The notes under the pieces were generated by a model. It was given only the letters and a program-made list of their open reading frames with translations. It was not told the origin of the DNA and did not search any database. Both the position numbers and the translations under genes were made by a program. 64,000 bases of DNA, from NCBI RefSeq assembly GCF_022341425.1, contig NZ_JABFUC010000001.1:310001-374000 (forward strand), read 5' to 3'. Shown piece by piece: positions 32,271 through 40,476 of this stretch; position 1 is the first letter of the stretch, and every line of letters starts with the position of its first letter. Source of the DNA: Billgrantia campisalis (GTDB lineage Bacteria > Pseudomonadota > Gammaproteobacteria > Pseudomonadales > Halomonadaceae).

Positions 32271-33221
32271 ATGCTGCTGCCCCTGTTACTGGTTCTGATC
32301 GGCCTTGTCGGTCTGCTGTGGAGCGCCGACCGCTTCGTCGTCGCCGCTGCCGCCACCGCCTATCGCTCCGGCTTCAGCACCCTGCTGATCGGCATGACGG
32401 TGGTCGCTCTGGGCACTTCGGCCCCGGAGATGGTGGTCGCCCTCTTCGCCGCCCTCGACGGCCTCCCGGACCTGGCCATCGGCAACGCCCTGGGCTCCAA
32501 CATCGCCAATATCGGCCTGGTCCTCGGCATCACGGCCCTGGTGGCGCCGATTCCGGTGCGCTTCTCACTGGTGCGCCGCGAGCTGCCGCTGCTGCTCGGC
32601 GCCACCGGCATGGCCGGCTACGCCCTGGCCAACGGGATCCTGGGACGCTTCGATGCGCTGTTCCTGGTCCTGCTGCTGGGCTTCAGCCTGTGGTGGCTGC
32701 TGCGCGCCGACACTCCCGATACCGACCCGCCCGCCGCCGCCCCGGGCATGACACTGCTCCCGGCACTGGGCTGGCTGGCGGCAACCCTGGTGCTGCTGGG
32801 GGTGAGCTCCCGGGCGCTGGTGTGGGGCGCCGGCGAACTGGCGCGTGGCCTGGGGGTCAGCGAGCTGGCCATCGGCCTGACCGTGGTCGCCATCGGCACC
32901 AGCCTGCCGGAGCTGGCCGCCTGCGTGGCCAGCGCCCTGAAGCGCCACCACGACCTGGCCATCGGCAACATCATCGGCTCCAATCTGTTCAACCTGCTGG
33001 CGGTACTGCCGATTCCCGCCCTGCTCGCGCCGGGCCCGGTCAACCCGGCGGCCGCCAGCCGCGACTTCCCGGTCATGCTGCTGCTGACCCTGGGCATGGC
33101 CATGCTACTGCTATGGCAGCGCCATGGTCGCCTGGGCCGCCTACCCGGCGGCATCTTCCTGGCAATCTATCTGGGCTACCTGGGCTGGCTGGCCCTGGGC
33201 GGGAGCGCCCCCCTTGAGTGA
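32271..33221 (+). CDS. yrbG: Calcium/sodium antiporter-like CaCA family protein YrbG
   Basis: 316 aa inner-membrane protein with two inverted alpha-repeats: ALGTSAPEMVVALF with GNALGSNIANIGLVLG in the first half and AIGTSLPELAACVAS with GNIIGSNLFNLLAVL in the second. This is the K+-independent Ca2+/Na+ exchanger architecture, about ten helices; transport substrate in bacteria is not well defined. There is no visible Shine-Dalgarno before ATG 32271. Its position upstream of kdsD is conserved in E. coli. Confidence 0.93.
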   Translation: MLLPLLLVLIGLVGLLWSADRFVVAAAATAYRSGFSTLLIGMTVVALGTSAPEMVVALFAALDGLPDLAIGNALGSNIANIGLVLGITALVAPIPVRFSLVRRELPLLLGATGMAGYALANGILGRFDALFLVLLLGFSLWWLLRADTPDTDPPAAAPGMTLLPALGWLAATLVLLGVSSRALVWGAGELARGLGVSELAIGLTVVAIGTSLPELAACVASALKRHHDLAIGNIIGSNLFNLLAVLPIPALLAPGPVNPAAASRDFPVMLLLTLGMAMLLLWQRHGRLGRLPGGIFLAIYLGYLGWLALGGSAPLE

Positions 33222-33248
33222 AACCACGCGACGGGCAACAATCACCTC

Positions 33249-34256
33249 ATGAACACCGACACCCTCCCTTCCGGCACCCAGTCCACCGGTGACTCGCCGC
33301 TGCGCGACAGCGCGCGGCGCACCCTGAAGGTGGAGGAGCAGGCCATCGCCGCCCTCGCCGAGCGCCTGGACAGCCACTTCGACCGCGCCTGCGAGCTTAT
33401 CCTGGCCTGCCGGGGGCGGGTCATCGTCACCGGCATGGGCAAGTCCGGCCATATCGGTGGCAAGATCGCCGCAACGCTGGCCAGTACCGGCACACCGGCC
33501 TTCTTCGTGCATCCCGGCGAGGCGAGCCACGGCGACCTGGGGATGATCACCCTGGGCGACGTGGTGCTGGCGCTGTCCAATTCCGGCGAGACCGCAGAGG
33601 TCAATGCCCTGCTACCGCTGCTCAAGCGCCTGGGCACCCCGCTGATCGGCATGACCGGCCGGTCCGACTCGACCCTGGCCCGGCACGCCGACGCCCACCT
33701 GAACGCCGGCGTCGCCCGCGAGGCCTGCCCGCTGGACCTGGCCCCCACCGCCTCGACCACCGCGGCCCTGGCCCTGGGCGATGCCCTGGCGGTGGCGCTG
33801 CTGGAGGCGCGCGGCTTCACCGCCGAGGACTTCGCCCGCTCCCATCCGGGTGGCAGCCTCGGCAAGCGGCTGCTGCTGAGCGTTGGCGATCTCATGCACG
33901 GCGGCGACCGCCTGCCCAGCGTGCCGCTGGGCAGCCCCCTGCGTGACGCCCTGCTGGAAATCACCCGCCAGGGGCTCGGCTTCACCTGCGTGGTGGATGA
34001 ACACGGCCGGCTGGCCGGCGTCTACACCGACGGCGACCTGCGCCGCACCCTGGACCAGCACCGCGACCTCAGCCGGCTTCGGGTCGACGACGTCATGACC
34101 CGCCCCGGCAAACGCATCGCCCCCGACCTGCTGGCCGCCGAGGCCGTGCGGGTCATGGAAGACAACCGCATCACGGCGCTGGCCGTGGTAGACGACGAGG
34201 GGCACCCTGTCGGCGCCCTGCATATGCACGATCTGCTGCGCAGCGGCGTGATCTGA
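33249..34256 (+). CDS. kdsD: Arabinose-5-phosphate isomerase
   Basis: Makes D-arabinose-5-phosphate from ribulose-5-phosphate, the entry to Kdo for lipid A inner core. 335 aa: SIS domain (VIVTGMGKSGHIGGKIAATLASTG, FVHPGEASHGDLGM, SNSGETAEV, APTASTTAALALGDALAVAL, HPGGSLGKRLL), then two CBS domains (VGDLMHGGDRLP... and VDDVMTRPGKRIAP...). It lies 27 bp after yrbG. Confidence 0.97.
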   Translation: MNTDTLPSGTQSTGDSPLRDSARRTLKVEEQAIAALAERLDSHFDRACELILACRGRVIVTGMGKSGHIGGKIAATLASTGTPAFFVHPGEASHGDLGMITLGDVVLALSNSGETAEVNALLPLLKRLGTPLIGMTGRSDSTLARHADAHLNAGVAREACPLDLAPTASTTAALALGDALAVALLEARGFTAEDFARSHPGGSLGKRLLLSVGDLMHGGDRLPSVPLGSPLRDALLEITRQGLGFTCVVDEHGRLAGVYTDGDLRRTLDQHRDLSRLRVDDVMTRPGKRIAPDLLAAEAVRVMEDNRITALAVVDDEGHPVGALHMHDLLRSGVI

Positions 34257-34292
34257 CCCCCTGCACGACGACCCCCTACTCAAGGAGCGCCC

Positions 34293-34850
34293 ATGGCCCT
34301 GGTAACCCCGCCCATCGACCCCCGTCTTCTCGACCGCCTGCGCCAGGTTCGCCTGCTGGCCCTCGACGTGGACGGCGTGCTGACCGATGGCCGTCTCTAT
34401 TTCCAGGCCGACGGCGTGGAGATCAAGGCGTTTCATACCCAGGATGGCCTGGGGATCCAGCTGCTGCGCCGGGCCGGCCTGCAGGTCGCCCTGCTCACGG
34501 GACGCGACTCGCCGATGGTCAGCCACCGCGCCGCGGCGCTGGGCATCGACCACGTCTTCCAGGGCTGTGGCGACAAGCTCGCCACCCTGCGTGAGCTGTG
34601 CCGGCGCCAGCAACTCAGCCTCGAGCAGGTGGCCTACTGCGGCGATGACCTGCCCGACCTTTCGGCCATCCACCGCGCCGGCATCGGCATCAGCGTGCCC
34701 GGCGCCCCGCCCTATATTCAGGCCCTGGCCGACTGGGTGACCGAGCGCAGCGGCGGTCACGGCGCCGTGCGCGAGATCTGCGACACCCTGCTCGAGGCCC
34801 AGGGCCATCGCGACGCCCTGGTCGACACCTACCTGCACCTGCAGCACTGA
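34293..34850 (+). CDS. kdsC: 3-deoxy-D-manno-octulosonate 8-phosphate phosphatase
   Basis: HAD-family phosphatase releasing Kdo from Kdo-8-phosphate. 185 aa. Motif I LALDVDGVLTDGRLYF (nucleophile Asp and general acid Asp), motif II LLTGRDS, motif III/IV GDDLPDL. Clear AAGGAG ribosome-binding site before ATG 34293. It lies between kdsD and lptC. Confidence 0.97.
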   Translation: MALVTPPIDPRLLDRLRQVRLLALDVDGVLTDGRLYFQADGVEIKAFHTQDGLGIQLLRRAGLQVALLTGRDSPMVSHRAAALGIDHVFQGCGDKLATLRELCRRQQLSLEQVAYCGDDLPDLSAIHRAGIGISVPGAPPYIQALADWVTERSGGHGAVREICDTLLEAQGHRDALVDTYLHLQH

Positions 34851-34853
34851 GCC

Positions 34854-35456
34854 ATGACGCTGCGCCTGCCCCGTCCCGGCTTCCGGCTCTGGCTGCTGCT
34901 GGTGCTGCTGGCCCTCGGCGGCCTGCTGGTCTGGCTCGACCCCCGCGACACTCCGCGGCCCGGCCCGGTGCCCAGCGACGCGGCGGGAGAGCCGGGCCAC
35001 TACCTCGAGGAGGTGCGGCTGACCCGCTTCAACGCCGAGGGCCGGGCCCACCAGCGCCTGGAGACGCCGCGCCTGGTGCACACGCCCCAAGATGACGTGA
35101 CCCGCGCCGAGACCCCGGTCGCCCACGTCCACGACAGCGAAGGGCGGCTGTGGATCGCCCAGGGTGACGAGGGACGGCTCGGACCGGGCGGGGGCCCCTT
35201 GACCCTGAGCGGCAGCGCACGCCTGTTCGCCCCCGAGGAGCGCTGGCAGCTCGACACCGAGATCCTCCACGTGGATGCCGACCTGGGTCACGCCTGGAGC
35301 GAGACCCCGGCGCTGCTGCAGCAGCCCCCCCAGCGCATGAGCGGCGAGCGCTTCGACGCCTGGTTCCATGACAACCGCGCCCGCTTGACGGACAATGTGC
35401 GGGGCTACCACCCTCCGGAAGAGCCCGGCGCCACCCACGAGGACCCCGAGTCATGA
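34854..35456 (+). CDS. lptC: LPS export system protein LptC
   Basis: 200 aa. One N-terminal transmembrane helix (about 11-28), then a periplasmic beta-jellyroll of the LptC/YrbK family (RLTRFNAEGRAHQRLETPRLVH, VTRAETPVAHVHDSEGRLWIAQGDEG, DNVRGYHPP). It links the LptB2FG extractor to LptA. It starts 3 bp after kdsC and overlaps lptA by 4 bp. Confidence 0.94.
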   Translation: MTLRLPRPGFRLWLLLVLLALGGLLVWLDPRDTPRPGPVPSDAAGEPGHYLEEVRLTRFNAEGRAHQRLETPRLVHTPQDDVTRAETPVAHVHDSEGRLWIAQGDEGRLGPGGGPLTLSGSARLFAPEERWQLDTEILHVDADLGHAWSETPALLQQPPQRMSGERFDAWFHDNRARLTDNVRGYHPPEEPGATHEDPES

Positions 35457-35980
35457 GCCGACCCGTACTTCCCTCCCTCACCGCCCTGGCGCTCGGCGGC
35501 CTGCTGCTGGCCGGCACCGCGCTGCATGCCACGACGGCCACGGCCCACGACGCCCGCGCGCCCATCGAAGTCGAGGCCGACCGCCTCGACCTGGACGACC
35601 GGGCCGGCACCGCCGTCTACACCGGCGAGGTGGACATCCGCCAGGGCACCCTGCGGGTAACCGGCGACCGGGTCGAGATTCAGCGCAACGCTGCTGGCGA
35701 GCTGTCGCGGGCCATCGCCACCGGCGAACGCGCCTACCTCGAGCAGCAACCGGACCCCGCCGAGCCGGTGGTACGCGGCTGGGGTCGCACCATCGTCTAC
35801 CACGTGGCCGAACGCCGCATGGAGCTGATCGACCGCGCCGAACTCCACCAGCGCGGCGACACCTTCGAGGGCGGCTATCTCGAATACTTCCTCGACCGTC
35901 GCGTGGTCCAGGCCCGCGCCGAGAGCGAGGGGGTCGAAGGCCGCCAGCGTATCCGCATGACCCTGCAGCCCGAGCAGTAA
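35453..35980 (+). CDS. lptA: Periplasmic LPS bridge protein LptA
   Basis: 175 aa. Signal peptide to about ATAHA, then the OstA-type jellyroll: PIEVEADRLDLDDRAGTAVYTGEVDIRQGTLRVTGDRVEI and the second half GWGRTIVYHVAERRMELIDRAEL. LptA polymers carry LPS from LptC to LptD. It overlaps lptC and sits 9 bp before lptB. Confidence 0.95.
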   Translation: MSRPVLPSLTALALGGLLLAGTALHATTATAHDARAPIEVEADRLDLDDRAGTAVYTGEVDIRQGTLRVTGDRVEIQRNAAGELSRAIATGERAYLEQQPDPAEPVVRGWGRTIVYHVAERRMELIDRAELHQRGDTFEGGYLEYFLDRRVVQARAESEGVEGRQRIRMTLQPEQ

Positions 35981-35989
35981 GGCAACCCC

Positions 35990-36715
35990 ATGAAGACCCT
36001 GCGGGCCAGCCACCTGGCCAAGAGCTACAAGCGCCGCCGCGTGGTACACGACATCAGCCTGTCCATCGAGCAGGGCAGCATCGTCGGCCTGCTCGGCCCC
36101 AACGGTGCCGGCAAGACCACCTCCTTCTACATGATCGTGGGCCTGGTGCGCGCCGATGCCGGCACGGTGCATATCGACGAGCGCGACCTCTCCGGCGCCG
36201 CCATGCACGAGCGCGCCCGTGCCGGTATCGGCTACCTGCCACAGGAGGCCTCGATCTTCCGCAAGCTGTCGGTGGCCGACAACATCATGGCGATTCTCGA
36301 GACACGCAAGGACCTGGATCGCGGCGGCCGCCAGGCTCGCCTCGAGCAACTGCTGGAGGACTTCCATGTCACCCACATTCGCGACAACCTCGGCATGAGC
36401 CTCTCCGGCGGCGAGCGCCGGCGCGTGGAGATCGCCCGCGCCCTGGCCACCGAGCCCGCCTTCATCCTGCTCGACGAGCCCTTCGCCGGCGTCGACCCCA
36501 TCTCGGTGGGCGAGATCAAGGGCATCATCCGCCAGCTCAAGGCCCGCGACATCGGCGTGTTGATCACCGACCACAACGTGCGCGAGACTCTGGACATCTG
36601 CGACACGGCCTATATCGTTGGCGACGGCCAGATCATCGCCGAGGGCAGCGCCGAGGCCATCCTCAGCAACCGACGGGTGCGCGAAGTCTATCTGGGCGAG
36701 GATTTTCGACTCTAG
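35990..36715 (+). CDS. lptB: LPS export ABC transporter ATPase LptB
   Basis: 241 aa. Walker [33 protein letters not shown], signature [15 protein letters not shown], Walker [16 protein letters not shown], switch [14 protein letters not shown]. Powers LPS extraction by LptFG (genes not in the window). It is followed by the rpoN promoter region. Confidence 0.98.
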   Translation: MKTLRASHLAKSYKRRRVVHDISLSIEQGSIVGLLGPNGAGKTTSFYMIVGLVRADAGTVHIDERDLSGAAMHERARAGIGYLPQEASIFRKLSVADNIMAILETRKDLDRGGRQARLEQLLEDFHVTHIRDNLGMSLSGGERRRVEIARALATEPAFILLDEPFAGVDPISVGEIKGIIRQLKARDIGVLITDHNVRETLDICDTAYIVGDGQIIAEGSAEAILSNRRVREVYLGEDFRL

Positions 36716-36762
36716 CCTTTTCTCGGCAACAACCTTCTGATATTAAGACAATTTAAACAAAC

Positions 36763-36796
36763 CGGCACGCACATTGCGGCTGGTATGCTTATTGCA
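36763..36796 (+). promoter_or_regulatory. Two tandem sigma-54-type -24/-12 elements upstream of rpoN
   Basis: CGGCACG-N4-TTGCG (GG at 36764-36765, GC at 36776-36777) and TGGTATG-N4-TTGCA (GG at 36782-36783, GC at 36794-36795) both show the exact GG-N10-GC spacing of sigma-54 promoters and are 18 bp apart. The second fits the degenerate consensus TGGYAYR-N4-TTGCW. An A/T-rich stretch (36740-36760) lies just upstream. They fall in the 162-bp gap before rpoN, suggesting that sigma-54 acts on its own gene. No strong sigma-70 promoter is seen in the gap. Confidence 0.5.
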
Positions 36797-36877
36797 GGAA
36801 AATCAACTCCCAGCCTCTTGCAAGTCGCCCTGCCGCAGTCTAGGGTGGAGCTTTTCGGCAAATGAGCAACGCCCCTC

Positions 36878-38296
36878 ATGGCCATGAAAGCGTCCCTGCA
36901 ACTGCGTGTCGGCACCCAGCTGACCATGACTCCCCAGCTGCAGCAGGCCATCGCCCTGCTGCAGCTCTCCACCCTGGACCTGCGCCAGGAGATCCAGCAG
37001 GCGCTGGAGTCCAACCCCATGCTGGAGCTCGACGACGGCTTCGGCGAGCAGGCCGCCGGCGAGACGCCCGAGGACGACTGGAACAGCGAGATCCCCACGG
37101 AGCTCGCCGTCGACAGCGACTGGACGGACACCTATCCCGATCATGCCGCCGCCCCCAGCGGCTCCGGCGAGGGCCCCGACTTCGAGCGCCAGGCCGAGGG
37201 CCAGAGCCTCAACGGCCACCTGGCCTGGCAGCTGGCCATGACCGACCTGGAGCCGCGCCAGCGGCTGATCGCCGAGAGCCTGATCGACGCCGTCAACAGC
37301 GCCGGCTACCTGGCCCAGCCGCTGGAGGAGATTCGCGACGGCCTGCGCCAGCAGGGGCTCGACGGCCTGCCGACCCGCGAGGTCGAGCAGGTGCTGCTGC
37401 GCCTGCAGCAGTTCGAGCCCACCGGCATCTTCGCCCGGGACCTGCGCGAGTGCCTGATGCTGCAGTTGGCCACCCTGCCCGACGACACCCCCCTGCTGCC
37501 CCAGGCGCGGCGCCTGGTGCGCCAGTTCCTGGAGGCGCTGGCCGCCGATGACCGCCGCCTTCTCAAGCGTCGCCTGAGCCTCGAGGACGCGGAGCTGGAC
37601 GCTGTGATCGGCCTGATCCGCACCCTCGACCCCCGCCCCGGCAGCGCCTACGGGGAGGTCGGCAGCGACTACGTCATCCCCGACCTGGTGGCCCTGCACG
37701 ACCAGCGCGGTTGGCGCATCGAGCTCAACGCCGAGGCGCTGCCGCGGCTGCGCATCCAACCCGACTACATGGCACTGGTGCGCCGCGCCGACAAGAGCCA
37801 GAACAACCAGTTCCTCAAGGATCACCTGCAGGAAGCGCGCTGGCTGATGAAGAGCCTGACCAGTCGCAACGACACCCTGCTGAGAGTCGGCCGCGAGATC
37901 ATGACCCGCCAGATCGACTTCCTCGAACAGGGTGAGGAGGCCATGAAACCGCTGGTGCTGGCCGATATCGCCCAGGCCGTGGAGATGCACGAATCCACCA
38001 TCTCCCGGGTCACCACCCAGAAGTACATCCACACCCCGAGGGGCGTGTTCGAGCTGAAGTTCTTCTTCTCCAGCCACGTCGGCGGCGAAGGCGAGGGCGA
38101 CGCCCACTCCAGCACGGCGATCCGCGCCCGCATCCGCAAACTCGTGCAGGGCGAACCCCCCCGCAAGCCGCTGTCGGACAGCCGCCTGGTGGACCTGCTC
38201 GCCGAGGATGGCATCCGCGTTGCCAGACGCACGGTGGCAAAGTACCGCGAGGCCCTGGGGATTCCCTCCTCGAGCGAACGCAAGCGCTTCAAATGA
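36878..38296 (+). CDS. rpoN: RNA polymerase sigma-54 factor RpoN
   Basis: 472 aa. Region I Gln/Leu-rich activator-interacting segment (LQLRVGTQLTMTPQLQQAIALLQ), acidic region II (about 45-110), core-binding domain, HTH, and the C-terminal RpoN box ARRTVAKYREALGIPSS that reads the -24 element. ATG 36878 and ATG 36884 are both possible starts; neither has a clear Shine-Dalgarno. The order lptB-rpoN-hpf-ptsN-rapZ-ptsO is the conserved nitrogen-PTS locus. Confidence 0.98.
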   Translation: MAMKASLQLRVGTQLTMTPQLQQAIALLQLSTLDLRQEIQQALESNPMLELDDGFGEQAAGETPEDDWNSEIPTELAVDSDWTDTYPDHAAAPSGSGEGPDFERQAEGQSLNGHLAWQLAMTDLEPRQRLIAESLIDAVNSAGYLAQPLEEIRDGLRQQGLDGLPTREVEQVLLRLQQFEPTGIFARDLRECLMLQLATLPDDTPLLPQARRLVRQFLEALAADDRRLLKRRLSLEDAELDAVIGLIRTLDPRPGSAYGEVGSDYVIPDLVALHDQRGWRIELNAEALPRLRIQPDYMALVRRADKSQNNQFLKDHLQEARWLMKSLTSRNDTLLRVGREIMTRQIDFLEQGEEAMKPLVLADIAQAVEMHESTISRVTTQKYIHTPRGVFELKFFFSSHVGGEGEGDAHSSTAIRARIRKLVQGEPPRKPLSDSRLVDLLAEDGIRVARRTVAKYREALGIPSSSERKRFK

Positions 38297-38383
38297 GCCC
38301 CCGGCGGGGCCATCGCCGATGCGGTGAAAAGCCGCTTTTCACCGGTCTGCGATGAACCGAAAAAAGGCGGCCGCAACAGGGGG

Positions 38384-38411
38384 TTTGCAAGGCAGGAAAA
38401 AGGGTTACAAT
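38384..38411 (+). promoter_or_regulatory. Possible sigma-70 promoter for hpf
   Basis: TTTGCA, a 16-bp spacer and TACAAT (5/6) lie about 34 bp before the hpf ATG, in the 148-bp gap after rpoN. Confidence 0.5.
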
Positions 38412-38444
38412 CGAATCACCACACGAAGGACGAAGGAGCCTGCC

Positions 38445-38753
38445 ATGCAAGTCAATATCACCGGCCACCATGTAGAGCTGACCGATGCCCTGCGCGACTA
38501 TGTTGACGAGAAACTCACCCGCGTACAGCGTCATTACGACAACATCACCAATGTGCAGGTCACGCTCTCCGTGGAGAAAGAACGCCAGCAGGCCGCCTGC
38601 ACTCTGCATGCCGCCGGTGCCGACCTTCACGCCGAGGCCATGGACTCCGACATGTACGCCGCCATCGACGCCCTGACCGACAAGCTCGACCGTCAGCTGG
38701 TCAAGCACAAGGAAAAGGCTCAGGCCCGCGCCCAGGGCGCCGGCGCCCGCTGA
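38445..38753 (+). CDS. hpf: Ribosome hibernation promoting factor, short form
   Basis: 102 aa, the short HPF/YhbH type that with RMF forms 100S ribosome dimers in stationary phase. MQVNITGHHVELTDALRDYVDEKL, VTLSVEKERQQAACTLHAAG and DMYAAIDALTDKLDRQLVKHKEK are diagnostic. ATG 38445 has AAGGAG 7 nt upstream; the open frame before it spans the promoter. It is 6 bp before ptsN. Confidence 0.96.
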   Translation: MQVNITGHHVELTDALRDYVDEKLTRVQRHYDNITNVQVTLSVEKERQQAACTLHAAGADLHAEAMDSDMYAAIDALTDKLDRQLVKHKEKAQARAQGAGAR

Positions 38754-38759
38754 TCCCCC

Positions 38760-39230
38760 ATGACACTGGAAACCATTCTCCCCCCCGAACGCACTCTGTT
38801 CGGGGTTCCCGGCGGCAGCAAGAAGCGCGTGCTGGAGTTCTTCAGCACCTTCATCGCCCAGAACACCCCGAGCCTGGATAGCCAGGAGGTCTTCGACCGG
38901 CTGATCGGGCGGGAGCGACTGGGCAGCACGGGCATCGGCAACGGCGTGGCCATTCCCCATGCCAGAAGCCCCCACTGCCATGCCCCGGTGGCCGCCTTTC
39001 TCAAGCTCGCCGACCCCATCGACTTTGACGCCATCGACGGGGAGCCGGTCGACCTGGTCTTCGTGCTGCTGGTGCCCGAGGAGGCCGACGACACCCACCT
39101 GGCCCTGCTGGGACAGGTGGCCGGCATCATGAACGACGTCGAGACCCGCTCGGAACTGCGCAAGAGCGCCAGCCAGCGCGAGCTGCATGAGCGTCTCATC
39201 GAGGCAGTCCGACGACAGGCGGCGACCTGA
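38760..39230 (+). CDS. ptsN: Nitrogen-PTS EIIA protein PtsN
   Basis: 156 aa EIIA-Ntr. The phosphorylated His is H67 in GVAIPHARSP; ERTLFGVPGGSKKRVLEFFS and VDLVFVLLVPEEADDTHLALLGQ follow the family. It is a regulator, not a sugar transporter: it receives phosphate from PtsP via PtsO and in E. coli controls potassium uptake and other responses. It lies between hpf and rapZ. Confidence 0.97.
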   Translation: MTLETILPPERTLFGVPGGSKKRVLEFFSTFIAQNTPSLDSQEVFDRLIGRERLGSTGIGNGVAIPHARSPHCHAPVAAFLKLADPIDFDAIDGEPVDLVFVLLVPEEADDTHLALLGQVAGIMNDVETRSELRKSASQRELHERLIEAVRRQAAT

Positions 39231-39279
39231 TACCCACGGAATCGGGCCACCCGGCCAGCGCAACGACCAGGAGACCCGC

Positions 39280-40200
39280 ATGCAGCTCGTGATCATCAGC
39301 GGCCGCTCAGGCTCGGGCAAGTCGATTGCCTTGCAGGCCCTAGAGGACCTCGGCTTCTATGCCATCGACAACCTGCCCGCCATGCTGCTGGGCTCATTGG
39401 CGGACGAACTGCACAGCGGCCCCACCGAGCAGTCCAACGTTGCCGTCAGCATCGATGCCCGCAACCTGCCGCATGCCCTGGAGCGCTTCCCGCGCCTGCT
39501 CGAAGAGCTGCGCCAGCGTGGCGTCGAGTGCCAGGTCATCTACCTGACCACCGATGCCCGAATCCTGCTGGAGCGCTACTCCGCCACCCGCCGCCGTCAC
39601 CCGCTGACCAAAGGCAGCAACATGACCCTGGCCGAAGCGATCGACTCCGAGGAGCAGACCCTCACTGACATTCGTGACCTGGCCGACCTGATCATCGACA
39701 CCTCGCGACTGTCGGTACACGAGCTGCGGGGACGCATCGCCGACCAGGTCGCCAGCCATCGCGCCAGGCAGCTGACCCTCACCGTGGAGTCCTTCGGCTT
39801 CAAGCGCGGCGTGCCGATGGATGCCGATATCGTCTTCGATGCCCGCTGCCTGCCCAACCCCTACTGGGATCCGAGCCTGCGCTCGGGCACCGGTCAGGAT
39901 GCCAATATCATTGCCTTTCTCGAGCAATATCCGCTGGTGGCCGACATGTACGCCGATATCCTGGGCTGGATCGAGCGCTGGCTGCCGGCCTACCGAGACA
40001 GCCACCGTAGCTACCTGACGGTAGCCATCGGCTGCACCGGCGGTCAGCACCGCTCGGTCTATCTGGCCGAAAAGCTGGCTCGGCAGCTGGCCAACCAGCA
40101 ACCCGCGGTGCGCCTGCGTCACCGTGAGCTGGGCATCCATCGGGCCCTGACCGCCGCATCCCCGGCGCCCTCGGCACCCCCCGACCGCGAGGGATTTTGA
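39280..40200 (+). CDS. rapZ: RNase adapter protein RapZ (P-loop GTPase/kinase-like)
   Basis: 306 aa. Walker A IISGRSGSGKSIAL (residues 7-14 core), LGFYAIDNLPAMLL, RRRHPLTKG, SFGFKRGVPMDADIVFDARCLPNPYW and the C-terminal AIGCTGGQHRSVYLAE. In E. coli RapZ senses glucosamine-6-phosphate and guides RNase E to the sRNA GlmZ, so it controls amino-sugar supply to peptidoglycan. No GlmZ is visible here. ATG 39280 has AGGAG 6 nt upstream. A Pro/Ala-rich tail of about 15 residues ends the protein. Confidence 0.96.
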   Translation: MQLVIISGRSGSGKSIALQALEDLGFYAIDNLPAMLLGSLADELHSGPTEQSNVAVSIDARNLPHALERFPRLLEELRQRGVECQVIYLTTDARILLERYSATRRRHPLTKGSNMTLAEAIDSEEQTLTDIRDLADLIIDTSRLSVHELRGRIADQVASHRARQLTLTVESFGFKRGVPMDADIVFDARCLPNPYWDPSLRSGTGQDANIIAFLEQYPLVADMYADILGWIERWLPAYRDSHRSYLTVAIGCTGGQHRSVYLAEKLARQLANQQPAVRLRHRELGIHRALTAASPAPSAPPDREGF

Positions 40201-40202
40201 GC

Positions 40203-40472
40203 GTGGCCAGTCGCAAGCTGACCCTGACCAACAAGCGCGGCCTGCACGCCCGGGCCGCCACCCGGCTGGTCCAGTGCTGCCAGCCCTTCTCCGCCCGAGT
40301 CACCGTCACCCGCGGCAGCCAGATAGCCGACGCGGCCAACATCATGTCGCTGCTGATGCTGGCCGCCCCCAACGGCACCGAACTGACCGTCAGCGCCGAG
40401 GGCGAAGACGCCGATGCGGCACTGGACGCCATCGAGGCGTTGTTCGAGGCGCGCTTCGACGAGGACCTCTAG
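40203..40472 (+). CDS. ptsO: Nitrogen-PTS HPr-like phosphocarrier PtsO (NPr)
   Basis: 89 aa HPr-fold protein passing phosphate from PtsP to PtsN. Active His15 sits in NKRGLHARAATRLV, and the second motif is ANIMSLLMLAAPNGT. I place the start at GTG 40203: AGGGA is 8 nt upstream, whereas the in-frame TTG at 40197 is almost on top of it. The rapZ stop lies 2 bp before the GTG. Convergent with pmbA, 4 bp between stops. Confidence 0.94.
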   Translation: MASRKLTLTNKRGLHARAATRLVQCCQPFSARVTVTRGSQIADAANIMSLLMLAAPNGTELTVSAEGEDADAALDAIEALFEARFDEDL

Positions 40473-40476
40473 ACAA

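Noticed and set aside
32227..32275. Leaderless yrbG transcript
   Set aside because: There is no Shine-Dalgarno before ATG 32271, but a promoter candidate ends at 32226, so a short leader is more likely than a leaderless start.
38352..38444. Longer hpf reading frame beginning at 38352
   Set aside because: The added residues are basic and non-homologous and the span contains the promoter; ATG 38445 has a strong AAGGAG and gives the usual short HPF.
40197..40203. TTG start for ptsO overlapping the rapZ stop
   Set aside because: The AGGGA ribosome-binding site is only 2 nt before it; GTG 40203 has proper spacing and gives the expected family length.
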